Positions 8,855 to 17,971 are shown, counted from the stretch's first letter. The stretch: 64,000 bases of DNA from Sediminispirochaeta smaragdinae DSM 11293 (GCF_000143985.1 NC_014364.1:3596001-3660000), one strand, 5' to 3'. Program-made: numbers and translations. The notes: a model not told the origin generated them from the sequence alone.

Positions 8855-9925
8855 TCAATAAGTCAAAAGGGGTTCTCCTTCACAGACATGCCTGGCTGCG
8901 GCCTGGGCAAGGGCAAGCATCTCCCGTTCTCCCTCAATAATCTTCACCGGGGCAATCCAGCTGCAACGCTCCGTAATCCAATCGGACAGGGGCGGATGGG
9001 GCAGCCCCCCGGTGAGGACAACCGCATCGACCTTTCCCTTCAGGGCCGTAGCCATCGCCCCGATCTCCTTGGAAATCTGGTATGCCATGGCCTTGTATAC
9101 ACTTTCGGCCCTCTGATCTCCTGCCGCAATACGCTTACACACCTCACGTCCGTCGGGGGTCCCGAGGTAGGCGAAAAGGCCGCCGCGCTGAACCATCGCC
9201 CGCTTCATCTCATCGGCAGATGAAAATTCACCGCTGAAGGCAAGGTCGATTACCCCGCAAAGGGGAAGGGTCCCGGTTCTTTGCGGAGAAAAAGGCCCTT
9301 CCTCGTTGGCATTGTTTACATCGATCATTCTCCCCTTTCTCATCGGGGTAACCGAAATCCCACCGCCGAGATGGGCTATGATAAAATTGAAATCACCAGC
9401 GCTCCCCCCCATCTCTCTGGCCGCCTCTCGGGCAACAGAGCGGATATTAAGGGCGTGAATCATGCTCTTTCGGGGAATGGAAGGCCAGCCGGAATAGCGG
9501 GCTTCCTCTTCAAATTGATCGACACCAACGGGATCGGCAATGAGCGAAGGCACGCCAAAACGTTCGCCAAAACGACGGGCAAGGACGGCACCGAGGTTTG
9601 ATGCATGGATTCCAAAACGATGGTGGGAGAGATCATCGATCAGTGTATCGGAAACCGCATAGCTCCCCGCCTCCAGGGGACGGGTAAGCCCTCCTCTTCC
9701 GGCCACAGCATCGACATGCTCTATGGCAGCGGAGGTCAATACACCGGCGATAGCATCCTCACGCAGCTGCAATTGCTCCATGGGATCGGAAAAACGCCTG
9801 ACAACGTCGTCCTCTACAGGAAGGCTTTTGGATGCAAGTTCCTCTAACTGCCAGGAATTTTCACCCTGAAAAAGAGCAATTTTCGTACTCGTCGAACCGG
9901 GATTGATGATGAGAAAGCGACTCAT
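8855..9925 (-). CDS. buk: Butyrate kinase
   Basis: Cytosolic acyl kinase of the acetate/butyrate kinase family, 356 residues, normal length. It transfers phosphate from butyryl- or another acyl-phosphate to ADP. It begins with the ASKHA-fold LIINPGSTSTKIALF. Further motifs are GRGGLTRPLEAG, HLGGGISV and VLTGGLP. Its start overlaps the ptb stop by 4 bp, and the fusion gene starts one base after its stop. In this operon it would complete substrate-level phosphorylation on acyl-CoA made by the indolepyruvate oxidoreductase. The preferred acyl chain cannot be read from the sequence. Confidence 0.95.
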   Translation of the reverse strand: MSRFLIINPGSTSTKIALFQGENSWQLEELASKSLPVEDDVVRRFSDPMEQLQLREDAIAGVLTSAAIEHVDAVAGRGGLTRPLEAGSYAVSDTLIDDLSHHRFGIHASNLGAVLARRFGERFGVPSLIADPVGVDQFEEEARYSGWPSIPRKSMIHALNIRSVAREAAREMGGSAGDFNFIIAHLGGGISVTPMRKGRMIDVNNANEEGPFSPQRTGTLPLCGVIDLAFSGEFSSADEMKRAMVQRGGLFAYLGTPDGREVCKRIAAGDQRAESVYKAMAYQISKEIGAMATALKGKVDAVVLTGGLPHPPLSDWITERCSWIAPVKIIEGEREMLALAQAAARHVCEGEPLLTY

Positions 9926-10818
9926 GCACCTGTCCCCTTACCGCAGGAAAGGGCCAGTATCATCGAAAGAAATTTCTCCCTGACCGTATCGCTTCGGGAA
10001 AGCAGGACAATGGGATAGCTTGCACCCAGAATGATCCCGCCGCCGTGAAAGCCGCCAAGGTAAAGCAGGCTCTTTCCGAGATGGTTTCCAGCCGCAATAT
10101 CGTGGGTAAGGAGGATATCGGCATCCCCTTTTATCGCCCCCTGATACCCCTTTAACACGGCAGCCCGGGGGACAACCGCCAGATCGAGGGCCATGGGGCC
10201 ATCTACGATGCAACCGCTTATAGCCCCGGTCTGGTATCGCTCTTTGAGCTGGGCAGCATCGAGGGTTTCAGGCATCTTGGAATTGACCTTTTCATTGGCA
10301 GCCAACACCGCAACTTTCGGGTTTGCTACCCCAAGGCGGTGGAAAAGCTCCACGGCAGAGTTGAGAATCGTCTGTTTTGCCTCGATGTCGGGGCGGATAT
10401 TCATACCGCCGTCGGTGATGCCGAGCATCCGGCCTTCAGGGCTTTCCACCACCAAGGCATGAGAAAGAAGCTGTCCTTTGGGGAACAAGCTTTTTTCCGT
10501 AACAACGGCATGTAACAGGGTTGGGGTGGAAAGTGTGCCCTTCATCAAAAGCGCAGCCTTCCCCTCTTTGACGGCGGCAACGGATCGTGCCGCGATCTCT
10601 TCTTCGTTTCCAGCCGAGATGACCGCTACAGGATCGATTCCGTAGCGTTCTGCCAAGGCTGTTGCCGTCTCTGATTCTCCCACAAGGACGAACCGGGCAA
10701 GCCCTTTCTTCTCTACCCTTTCAAGGGCCTGGAACAGCTCATCTCCCTCAGCCCCCGCTACGGCGATCGTTTGGGGCAGCCCCCCCTTTAACTGCGCCTC
10801 GAGTCGGGCAAAGCTCAT
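9922..10818 (-). CDS. ptb: Phosphate butyryltransferase
   Basis: Converts butyryl-CoA or a related acyl-CoA plus phosphate to acyl-phosphate and CoA. It has 298 residues, full length for Ptb. Family motifs include ALLMKGTLSTP, ITDGGMNIRPD, NPKVAVLAANEKV, GDADILLTHDIAAGNHLGK and IVLLSRSD. It overlaps iorB by 4 bp upstream and buk by 4 bp downstream, so the three are co-transcribed. Place in pathway: acyl-CoA from IorAB, then acyl-phosphate, then ATP by Buk. Confidence 0.95.
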   Translation of the reverse strand: MSFARLEAQLKGGLPQTIAVAGAEGDELFQALERVEKKGLARFVLVGESETATALAERYGIDPVAVISAGNEEEIAARSVAAVKEGKAALLMKGTLSTPTLLHAVVTEKSLFPKGQLLSHALVVESPEGRMLGITDGGMNIRPDIEAKQTILNSAVELFHRLGVANPKVAVLAANEKVNSKMPETLDAAQLKERYQTGAISGCIVDGPMALDLAVVPRAAVLKGYQGAIKGDADILLTHDIAAGNHLGKSLLYLGGFHGGGIILGASYPIVLLSRSDTVREKFLSMILALSCGKGTGA

Positions 10819-11411
10819 CCACTCCTCCTTCTGCTACCGGCCTCGGCAACATCCCTGCCAAGGGAAAGGGCCTTTAGGTTGGTTTCGACAACAAGCTCCC
10901 CTTTGCTTGCAAAGCGTTCCCGGACCGCTTCTTCCATTGTAGAAAATTCAATTGGTAAATGAAATGATGCCGCACCAACAAGGACCATGTTTGCACTTCT
11001 CGCACTCCCAGCGGTAAGCGCCAATGCATCTGCAGGAATCGTCAGGGCCCGTCCGAAGGATGAAATAGATGAGAAAATGGCTTGCTTTTCCGGATAGTCA
11101 GGTATATTGATCTCGCAGTGGTCGGAAGTAACGACACTTCCCCTTTCGGAAAGGAAATCAACATAGCGAAGACTTTCAAGGGGTTCCATGCTGAGGATCA
11201 TATCCGCCCGCCCTTTTGCAATAAGATCTCCGGGAATAGGGCCATCGGAAATACGCAGATCGGCCTGCACCGCACCACCACGCTGGGCCATGCCGTGGAC
11301 CTCGGACTGACGAACTTCCAGGCCCGACATCATTGCCGCCCGGGCAATAATAGCGGCAACGGAAAGAACACCCTGCCCCCCTACTCCACAGAGAATAATA
11401 TCATACTTCAT
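10815..11411 (-). CDS. iorB: Indolepyruvate:ferredoxin oxidoreductase, beta subunit
   Basis: The gamma/beta-type subunit (198 residues) of a 2-oxoacid:ferredoxin oxidoreductase. The N-terminus IILCGVGGQGVLSVAAIIARAA is the characteristic G-V-G-G-Q-G nucleotide-fold motif, followed by QSEVHGMAQRGGAVQ. With IorA it oxidatively decarboxylates aryl pyruvates, forming aryl-acetyl-CoA and reduced ferredoxin. Its start overlaps the iorA stop by 4 bp. Confidence 0.93.
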   Translation of the reverse strand: MKYDIILCGVGGQGVLSVAAIIARAAMMSGLEVRQSEVHGMAQRGGAVQADLRISDGPIPGDLIAKGRADMILSMEPLESLRYVDFLSERGSVVTSDHCEINIPDYPEKQAIFSSISSFGRALTIPADALALTAGSARSANMVLVGAASFHLPIEFSTMEEAVRERFASKGELVVETNLKALSLGRDVAEAGSRRRSG

Positions 11412-13027
11412 GCCTTTGCCTCCTTTTTATGCTTCCGCTTTGCGGTCTGGATACACTCGCGAAATGCAAAAACAACCGAGACCCCTTTGTATTCGATCTC
11501 CCTGCGAAGCAGATCGCTGTTTTCCTCGTGCCTTGCCGGAAGGGGTACCATCTCCACACAATGCTCCGGCTCAACGCCCAGGCCGAGAACAACCTTGCGT
11601 ATGCCCTTCGATTCGAAAATCGTATCCTGGCCACCGGTCATAGCGGTGGTGGAGTTATCCAGAATAAGAATCGTGATCGGGACCGATGAGCTCACAGCAT
11701 CCGCAAGACCGGTAAGGCCGGAATGCATGAAGGTACTGTCGCCGATGACCGCAACCACAGGATACATACCAGCCTGGGCGGCACCTCGCGCCATGGTGAT
11801 ACTCGCTCCCATGCATAGTCCCGTCTCGATTGCCTCAAGAGGGGGTAGATAGCCGAGGGTGTAACAGCCGATATCTCCGGTGACGAGATGATTCTCATAG
11901 GCTTCGAGGGCCGTATTCAGGGCCTTGAAGGTATCCTGGTGAGGGCAGCCCTTGCATAACTGAGGGGGTCTGCCGGGAAGCGAGACAAGGCTCCCGTGAC
12001 CATCTTCCAAGGTGGAAGATGGTTCCGGAAGCTTTAGGGCGGTGCGGACGATATCCGGGTTTAATTCTCCCGAAGGAGGAAGGCAGCCATCCAATTTGCC
12101 GCTAATGGTGACAGGAACGGGAAGAATACCTCGTAGCAAACGTTCTATGAAGGGATAGCCTTCCTCTATGCAAAGAATGCGTTTGCTGCCAGCGGCAAGA
12201 GTTCTGATTTTATCCTCAGGCAGGGGATAAAAATTGACATGCAGGACGGAAGGCGAAAAACCGAGGTCCTCAGCATTCTCTTCAAAATAGTTGTGGCCAA
12301 GACCGCTGGTGATCACCGAAAATGGGGTATCCGTATCCCCAAACTTCAAAGGATTTAGCGTTTCCGACTCGGCGTAGGCCTGCAGCCGCTTATACAACTC
12401 AAGATGCTCTACATAGCGCTTCCTGCTTGTGGCAGGCAAGGTGATAAAGTCCTCTTTTCCGGTGAATTTCGCCATTGGATTGGCGCCGCGGGAAGGATTC
12501 GGTCTGACGATTGCCCTGGAGTGGGAAAGACGTGTCACCAGGCGAAGCAGCACCGGTACATGAAAACGCTCCGAAAGATCAAAGGCGGCACGAGTCATTT
12601 CATAGGCCTCCTGCTGATTGTGAGGCTCAAAGCAGGGAAGCTTGGCAAAATCAGCATAAAAGCGACTGTCCTGTTCATTCTGGGAACTGTGCATTCCAGG
12701 ATCATCGGCAACAGCCAGAACCAGGCCCCCCTTGATATTCATGATTGCCGAATTCATAAAAGGGTCGGCGGCGACGTTGAGGCCTACGTGTTTCATGGTC
12801 ACAAGAACCCGACGATTCATCGCCGAAGCTCCTACGGCAGCCTCGTACGCGGTCTTTTCATTCGAGCACCACTGGGCTCTGACCCCGCTTTTCGGTTCGA
12901 GGACCTGCTGCATATATTCGATGATTTCCGTCGAAGGGGTGCCGGGATAGCCATAGGCAAGGCTCACGCCTGCATGCAAGGCCCCAAGAGCCACCGCCTC
13001 ATTCCCCAACAATACATATCCATCCAT
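11408..13027 (-). CDS. iorA: Indolepyruvate:ferredoxin oxidoreductase, alpha subunit, no ferredoxin domain
   Basis: The large TPP-binding subunit, 539 residues. The N-terminal pyrimidine-binding region has G-Y-P-G-T-P-S-T-E and the C-terminal TPP region has GDIGCYTLG and GDSTFMHSG; CKGCPHQ lies between. Canonical IorA ends with a ferredoxin-like segment carrying Cys clusters for 4Fe-4S centres. This protein stops at a Lys-rich tail (KRKHKKEAKA) just where that segment would begin, so electrons must leave by another carrier. I chose ATG 13027 because GAGGGAG lies 6 nt upstream; ATG 13042 is upstream in frame but lacks this signal. First gene of the operon. Confidence 0.92.
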   Translation of the reverse strand: MDGYVLLGNEAVALGALHAGVSLAYGYPGTPSTEIIEYMQQVLEPKSGVRAQWCSNEKTAYEAAVGASAMNRRVLVTMKHVGLNVAADPFMNSAIMNIKGGLVLAVADDPGMHSSQNEQDSRFYADFAKLPCFEPHNQQEAYEMTRAAFDLSERFHVPVLLRLVTRLSHSRAIVRPNPSRGANPMAKFTGKEDFITLPATSRKRYVEHLELYKRLQAYAESETLNPLKFGDTDTPFSVITSGLGHNYFEENAEDLGFSPSVLHVNFYPLPEDKIRTLAAGSKRILCIEEGYPFIERLLRGILPVPVTISGKLDGCLPPSGELNPDIVRTALKLPEPSSTLEDGHGSLVSLPGRPPQLCKGCPHQDTFKALNTALEAYENHLVTGDIGCYTLGYLPPLEAIETGLCMGASITMARGAAQAGMYPVVAVIGDSTFMHSGLTGLADAVSSSVPITILILDNSTTAMTGGQDTIFESKGIRKVVLGLGVEPEHCVEMVPLPARHEENSDLLRREIEYKGVSVVFAFRECIQTAKRKHKKEAKA

Positions 13028-13107
13028 ATAGATCTCCCTCATATGGTTTCCACCGGTGTATATCACCTTTCTACCATAGCTTATACTGTTTTTCAACAAT
13101 TTATTCT

Positions 13108-13135
13108 AATAATATTCGACGTATTACCTATTATT
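13108..13135. promoter_or_regulatory. AT-rich inverted repeat between iorA and lrp
   Basis: AATAATA (13108-13114) and TATTATT (13129-13135) form a perfect 7-bp inverted repeat with a 14-bp spacer in the A/T-rich region between the divergent iorA and Lrp-type genes. Lrp/AsnC regulators prefer such AT-rich dyads. Binding is inference. Confidence 0.35.
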
Positions 13136-13198
13136 CCGAATTATATACACATAACAAGCTGTTAGGAAGACTATACAAAGCAAAGATATGAGGCTATA

Positions 13199-13666
13199 GT
13201 GAAGGGCATGCAACTGGACGATACAAACCTAAAAATTCTCAGAATCCTTCAGGACGATGCATCACTGACAAATCAGGAACTTTCCAACCGAATCGGTCTT
13301 TCTCCTGCAACAACCCTTGAACGAGTCAAGAAACTCGAACAGGCCGGCATCATTCGAAAATACACAGCACTTGTCGATGAGAAAAAGCTGAACAAACACA
13401 TAAAGGCCTACATATTCATCACCATGAAAGAACATAGCAATCAGAGCCTCATCGAATTCAATAAGCGGATTAAAGATCTCCCGGAGGTACTCGAATGCTG
13501 CCGCCTTGCCGGCGAGAAGGATTACATCCTCAAGGTCATCGTCGATAATATTGAGGATTTCGAACTCTTTACCCGCACCCGTCTCACCACGATTCCCGGA
13601 ATCGACAAGACCAGTTCAAGCATTGTCCTGGCCAGCATTGTCGACCGAACCGATATACCGCTGTAG
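13199..13666 (+). CDS. Lrp/AsnC family transcriptional regulator
   Basis: A 155-residue regulator with an N-terminal helix-turn-helix (about 10-60; LTNQELSNRIGLSPATTLERV) and a C-terminal RAM effector domain (about 75-150; LEC-CRLAGEKDYILKV). These proteins sense amino acids and act as octamers. It is transcribed away from iorA, so it probably controls the ior-ptb-buk operon and itself. GTG 13199 has GAGG five bases upstream; ATG 13208 is the alternative. Confidence 0.92.
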   Translation: MKGMQLDDTNLKILRILQDDASLTNQELSNRIGLSPATTLERVKKLEQAGIIRKYTALVDEKKLNKHIKAYIFITMKEHSNQSLIEFNKRIKDLPEVLECCRLAGEKDYILKVIVDNIEDFELFTRTRLTTIPGIDKTSSSIVLASIVDRTDIPL

Positions 13667-13713
13667 CATACGATTCTCTAACAGAAAGTGCGGAAAAGTA
13701 AAGCACAAACATG

Positions 13714-13742
13714 TTGACGCCGTTTACCAAAAGGCATACGAT
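13714..13742 (+). promoter_or_regulatory. Sigma70-type promoter with dyad, upstream of lipoprotein gene
   Basis: TTGACG (13714-13719), 17 nt, then TACGAT (13737-13742). A dyad GCATAC/GTATGC (13734-13739 and 13749-13754) overlaps the -10 box and could be an operator. The lipoprotein start is about 165 nt downstream, so the transcript would have a long leader. Confidence 0.45.
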
Positions 13743-13913
13743 ACCTTGGTATGCTTAAAAAATATATTAATAAACTGAGTTTTTCCCAATCCGGTTACCT
13801 CAATACACCGAAAAGAACTCTCTTAACATTCGTAACCCACTCATCACTTTACCGCAGCTTTTTCATAAGCAGAAAGTGATATAGGGCATATAAACTCTTT
13901 GGAAGGAGGATTG

Positions 13914-15581
13914 ATGATGTGCTGGAAACTTTTTAAGAAGATCACGGCACTGCTGGTTGTGCTGCTATTAGTCGGCTTCACGATGTCCTGCAATCTTTTT
14001 GGGGGTAGCGATAGCGACGATGATGATGACGGAGGCGGCGGAAGCAGCGGTGGAACATCCGAGTTAATCACCATTACAAACCCCGCGGCCGGAGCAGTGG
14101 TTACCACAGAAACCATCACGGTAAGCGGAACCTGGAGCGGCACAACTCCGGATTCAATTGATGTTTCGCTTGAAGGCAACGAGGTCAATGCAAAAATAGG
14201 TAACAAGACGTGGTCTGCAACCTTCACTCCTTTGACCAAGGGAAGCAAGTTGATTTGGGTGACATCCTATGACGCAGATGATGAAGAGATCGCTGATACA
14301 ACTATTATCATCGACTACGAGTACAGCCTCGCGGCTGAAGGTCATACCGTGACCATTTCCAATATCAGTAAGGGAAGCCACACGATCACATCCGGATACC
14401 TCTACGCCTTCTTAAGTAAGAATGAATATGGGGATCCAGCCTACATTTCCGCTGGGGAAGAAATTACGGCAAGCACATCATGGTCAAGTACATCGATAAG
14501 TATCGAAAATGTTGGAGATTATACCGACGGCTACTATGTGGAAGTAGTGGTTCTGGAAAATGACATAAACAGCACCCCCTACAAGAGTTTGTTCATAGGA
14601 AGCGCGGGGAGCACTACAATCTCGCTAAGCCCAAATGACGATGCCGTTGTTTCATTCAACACTGAAATTGCCCTTCAGGACGATGATGCAAGCCTTGCCT
14701 CCCTGAGCTTAACAGATGCCGACGGCCATGCCATCTCCCTCTCCCCTACTTTCAGCTCGGATGTGTATGACTATACGGCTACGGTAGGCTACGAAGAGGG
14801 AAATAGTGTTACTATAGCGGCCACTGCGAACAGTTCTTACGCTGAGCTCTTTTGCGATTATGCAAACGATGACACTGCGGGGTGGTCTTCCTTAGATCTT
14901 TCTTCGCCATCCACTATAAATCTTCCCGTGGGAACGACAGGCATTGAAATTACGGTAGAAGCCGAATCAGAAAGTGAAAACGCCTACTTCATCGAGCTTA
15001 CACGAGGGGCTGAAGCCGATGCCGACGATCGCAACGGAACCTACCAATGCAGCGGCTACGATGAAGATGAAAATGAAAATTACACGGCCACGTATGTGTT
15101 TACTAACGGTTCATACACATATACCTACACCGCAACGAGCGGTAACTATGAGGACAATGGGACCTATTCGGCATCAAACGGCGTTCTGACGCTGAGTGAT
15201 TCCGACAATGCCTACGACTTGTTTGAAGCCGGAAGCTTCTATCCCGATGCCTATAAACGGACCAGTGGAACAAGCGGAATCATCGGGACCTGGAAAAGCC
15301 TTGTCGAAGGTTATGGATACTATGAGATGCTGACCATAGAAAGCGATGGTAACTTCAGTAACATAGAATATGATAGCTCTGATACAGCAATAGAGACTAT
15401 AAGTGGCACCTACTCAGTCTCAAACGGTGTCCTTACACTGACAATAAAATCAGAAAGTGGAGATATACTAGGGGTATGTTATACGAAGTACGTCCTTCTC
15501 TCCTCGGATGACTATCTGTCCATTGGCGTTCCTGTTAGCGACAGCAGCAATGCGAACGACGGAGGCTTTGCAAAGCAGTAG
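13914..15581 (+). CDS. Secreted lipoprotein with cadherin-like domain
   Basis: A 555-residue predicted surface lipoprotein. The N-terminus has Lys residues, a hydrophobic stretch and T-M-S-C at about residue 26, a loose lipobox of the kind accepted in spirochaetes. An acidic Asp run and Gly/Ser linker follow. Residues around 260-370 match the cadherin-like beta-sandwich pattern (LSPTFSSDVYDYTATV). The C-terminus has two lipocalin-like repeats, each with G-T-Y/W ... SNGVLTL. Role unknown; adhesion or binding of an extracellular ligand is a guess. ATG 13914 follows GGAGG; a second ATG follows directly. Confidence 0.75.
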   Translation: MMCWKLFKKITALLVVLLLVGFTMSCNLFGGSDSDDDDDGGGGSSGGTSELITITNPAAGAVVTTETITVSGTWSGTTPDSIDVSLEGNEVNAKIGNKTWSATFTPLTKGSKLIWVTSYDADDEEIADTTIIIDYEYSLAAEGHTVTISNISKGSHTITSGYLYAFLSKNEYGDPAYISAGEEITASTSWSSTSISIENVGDYTDGYYVEVVVLENDINSTPYKSLFIGSAGSTTISLSPNDDAVVSFNTEIALQDDDASLASLSLTDADGHAISLSPTFSSDVYDYTATVGYEEGNSVTIAATANSSYAELFCDYANDDTAGWSSLDLSSPSTINLPVGTTGIEITVEAESESENAYFIELTRGAEADADDRNGTYQCSGYDEDENENYTATYVFTNGSYTYTYTATSGNYEDNGTYSASNGVLTLSDSDNAYDLFEAGSFYPDAYKRTSGTSGIIGTWKSLVEGYGYYEMLTIESDGNFSNIEYDSSDTAIETISGTYSVSNGVLTLTIKSESGDILGVCYTKYVLLSSDDYLSIGVPVSDSSNANDGGFAKQ

Positions 15582-15593
15582 TCCTACAGGCAT

Positions 15594-15627
15594 CTTCCCC
15601 GAACGGTCATCGACCTTTTCGGGGAAG
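15594..15627 (+). terminator. Hairpin after the lipoprotein gene
   Basis: A perfect 10-bp stem, CTTCCCCGAA (15594-15603) with TTCGGGGAAG (15618-15627), 12 nt after the lipoprotein stop. There is no clear U-tract, so it may be a weak terminator or an mRNA-stabilising stem. Confidence 0.45.
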
Positions 15628-15633
15628 AGCCCC

Positions 15634-15662
15634 TTGACCCTTTTCGTTTATTTCGGTATCTT
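15634..15662 (+). promoter_or_regulatory. Promoter of the initiator tRNA gene
   Basis: TTGACC (15634-15639), 17-nt spacer, TATCTT (15657-15662). The tRNA begins 15 nt after the -10 box, a good fit for a stable-RNA promoter. Confidence 0.55.
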
Positions 15663-15676
15663 ATCTTTATTAACGA

Positions 15677-15749
<73 letters not shown>

Positions 15750-15806
15750 AACTTTTAATATTTATTGGTAAGAAGTAGCTAAAAGCTACCAAAGGGCCGG
15801 TGTTTT

Positions 15807-15852
15807 TATCAACCTCCTGTAAGAGGACTTGATATGAAAAGCCGGTCTTTTT
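15807..15852 (+). terminator. Hairpin and T-tract downstream of the tRNA
   Basis: TATCAACCTC pairs with GAGG-AC-TTGATA around CTGTAA (15807-15834, two-base bulge). A T-run follows at 15848-15852 after GCCGG. It could end the tRNA transcript. The rest of 15750-15980 shows only a small GTAGCT/AGCTAC stem at 15775-15789 and no gene I can support. Confidence 0.3.
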
Positions 15853-15980
15853 ATTTGCATTGCAGAAACCCGTCGGGCCTCCCTGATGTAAGATGACAAG
15901 CGGGTATGCCTCACAAATCTGTTGGCTTGGCGTACCGGATGTAGTCGAAGCGGCCTGTTGGATTAGAAAGAAGAAAAATC

Positions 15981-16028
15981 CAGGCGAGGTTAAGGGCGTT
16001 TCCGAATTAGGACCATACGAGACTCGAG
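15981..16028 (+). repeat. IS-fragment repeat, copy 1
   Basis: These 48 bases match 23632-23680 with a few differences. The shared core includes GCGTTTCCGAATTAGGAC and ACGAGACTCGAG. In the second copy the sequence is the 3' end of a transposition-helper ATPase fragment, so this is the tail of the same lost element. It diverges after CTCGAG. Confidence 0.55.
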
Positions 16029-16085
16029 TTACTGATTGCGACAGCCTATCAGAATATTCTCTTGTCGCTTAAGGCGGCGAAGATA

Positions 16086-16228
16086 TGTTCGGAATCCTGG
16101 TGGTGTGCGAGCCACTTTGCCGGTAAAATCCTTGCTTTTATGTTGGTGCCCGCTTTTTTCCATGGTTCACCTTTCAGTTGATTATGGGAAATGGAATTAT
16201 GTTCCTCCAAGCACCAGGATTCCGAACA
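16086..16228. mobile_element. 143-bp MITE-like element, copy 1
   Basis: Bounded by perfect 17-bp terminal inverted repeats, TGTTCGGAATCCTGGTG (16086-16102) and its complement (16212-16228). The length is 143 bp and there is no coding capacity. A second copy of exactly the same length lies at 26326-26468. There is no target duplication here (left flank GATA, right GTAG). It sits 7 bp beyond the stop of the minus-strand permease gene. Confidence 0.75.
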
Positions 16229-16235
16229 GTAGACA

Positions 16236-17072
16236 CTATTTGAGGCTGCCCATGGTGAGTCCCCGCACAAGGTGACGTTGAGCAAGAATACCGAATACTA
16301 CGAGGGGTGCTACCGTGATTGTGCCCGCGGCACTCATGGCACTCCAGTTGATCGACCGTTCCGAAACGTAGGAGTTTACGAGCACCGGAAGGGTGCGCGT
16401 TGCAGGACCACTCAAAATAAGCATAAAAAAGAACTCGTTCCAGACCAGAAGCGCACAGAGTACTGCAGTCGCTGCAAAACCGGGCGCGACGAGAGGAAGA
16501 ACGATCCGCGTCACAGCCGTGAGACGACTGCAGCCGTCAACGATCGCCGATTCTTCCAGCTCCCGTGGTATCTCGGCGAAAAAGCCGCGCATCATCCATA
16601 TGACAAACGGCACCGAGAGGAATGCCCCCATGGCCACCAGGGCGAGGTACGTATCGGCAATACCAAAAGACCTCGCAAGCAGGAAAAAGGGAACCGCCAG
16701 CACCACCGGCGGGGTCATCCTGGCGAGGAGAACAAATATCATCGCCAAGCCTTTAAACCGGTAATCGTACCTGGCAAGGGCGTAGGCTGTAGGCGTTCCA
16801 AGGATGAGAGAGACTATGATCGAGATCGTGGTCACCAGGAAACTGTTGAATAGCCCTCGAAGAAACTCTGCCTCACGTAAAACTTCTCCATAGTTTCTGA
16901 ACGTTGGTCGAAATCCAAACCACTGTGCCGAAAACTCGTGAGTAGCCGGCTTGAGGCTGGAAACAACCATCCATGCCAGCGGGTAGAGCGTCCATACCAA
17001 AAGAACAGCAGCACCGAGTAAGGTCAGCGCCGCAACTACATGCTTTCGCCGCGACGATCCGATATGTATCAT
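16236..17072 (-). CDS. CUT1-type ABC transporter permease (MalG-like)
   Basis: Inner-membrane permease, 278 residues, six predicted helices. The cytoplasmic EAA loop is visible near residue 180: E-E-S-A-I-V-D-G-C-S...R-I-V-L-P-L. It forms a heterodimer with the MalF-like permease encoded just upstream, whose stop it overlaps by 4 bp. Last gene of the operon; a MITE follows within 10 bp. The substrate may be a nucleoside, judged from the neighbouring phosphorylase. No ATPase gene is present, so a shared ATPase elsewhere is needed. Confidence 0.88.
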   Translation of the reverse strand: MIHIGSSRRKHVVAALTLLGAAVLLVWTLYPLAWMVVSSLKPATHEFSAQWFGFRPTFRNYGEVLREAEFLRGLFNSFLVTTISIIVSLILGTPTAYALARYDYRFKGLAMIFVLLARMTPPVVLAVPFFLLARSFGIADTYLALVAMGAFLSVPFVIWMMRGFFAEIPRELEESAIVDGCSRLTAVTRIVLPLVAPGFAATAVLCALLVWNEFFFMLILSGPATRTLPVLVNSYVSERSINWSAMSAAGTITVAPLVVFGILAQRHLVRGLTMGSLK

Positions 17073-17968
17073 GAATCCCCCAATCCGACCTGTTTAATGT
17101 AAAACACGGTAAAAACCATGGCGATGGCAAGCGTAAGTATGCCAATCGCACCGGCCATCCCCATCTCGTAGGACTGAAACGCCGTGCGGTATCCGTAAAA
17201 CGAGAGCACCTCGGACGCACTGCCGGGCCCACCCCCGGTCATGATCATCACGCGGTCGAAAATGCGAAACGCCGTAAGTGTTCGTATCACCACTGCCACA
17301 AGGATAGATGGCTTGAGTAGCGGCACCGTTAGCAAAAAGAAGCGCTGCATCGGCGTGGCGCCGTCCATCTGGGCCGCATCGTACGGCTCAGTCGGAAGCG
17401 ACTTGAGACCGGCCAACAGGACCAGCACGACAAACGGCGTATACTGCCAAACATCGACGACGATGAAGACCACCATAACGAGATGTCTGTTCGCAAGGAG
17501 CGGCGGCGAGACCAATCCCCCGAGACCGAGGGAGGTCAGCAGTGGTGGTACAGGCCCGACGGAGTTGCTGAGCAGAAAGCGCCAGGTAAAACCGACGACA
17601 ATCGGAGCGATCATAAAGGGCAACAGGACGATGGATTGCAGGAGCTTGGCACCAAAAAAGTCGGTGTTGAGAAAAAGCGCAATCATACATCCAAGCACCA
17701 GTTCAAGGCCGACCGCTCCCACCACAAAGAGGAGCGTTCGCCCCACAACCTCCCAGGTAAACGGGTCCGATAGGAGCTGAATATAGTTGGACAATCCCGT
17801 AAACCGCATACCAAGGTCGGCACGCAGCAAATTCCACTGGTAAAAGGTGATACCCACCGAGTAAACCATTGGAGCGAGATATATCACCGCCAGGAACAGG
17901 AGCCCCGGGGCCAGGAAGGCGTACTTGCCCTGCTCCTGAACCCGTCGGGTGCTAATTATGCGTGCCAT
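17069..17968 (-). CDS. CUT1-type ABC transporter permease (MalF-like)
   Basis: Inner-membrane permease of 299 residues with six predicted helices. Its EAA-loop segment is Y-D-A-A-Q-M-D-G-A-T...F-L-L-T-V-P-L-L-K-P. It follows the binding-protein gene by 3 bp and overlaps the next permease by 4 bp. Import partner of the solute-binding protein encoded at 17972-19306. Confidence 0.88.
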   Translation of the reverse strand: MARIISTRRVQEQGKYAFLAPGLLFLAVIYLAPMVYSVGITFYQWNLLRADLGMRFTGLSNYIQLLSDPFTWEVVGRTLLFVVGAVGLELVLGCMIALFLNTDFFGAKLLQSIVLLPFMIAPIVVGFTWRFLLSNSVGPVPPLLTSLGLGGLVSPPLLANRHLVMVVFIVVDVWQYTPFVVLVLLAGLKSLPTEPYDAAQMDGATPMQRFFLLTVPLLKPSILVAVVIRTLTAFRIFDRVMIMTGGGPGSASEVLSFYGYRTAFQSYEMGMAGAIGILTLAIAMVFTVFYIKQVGLGDS

Positions 17969-17971
17969 GCC

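Noticed and set aside
13844-14248. 134-codon minus-strand frame opposite the lipoprotein gene
   Set aside because: Antisense to the secreted-protein frame and driven by the Asp/Ser-rich composition; no start signal.
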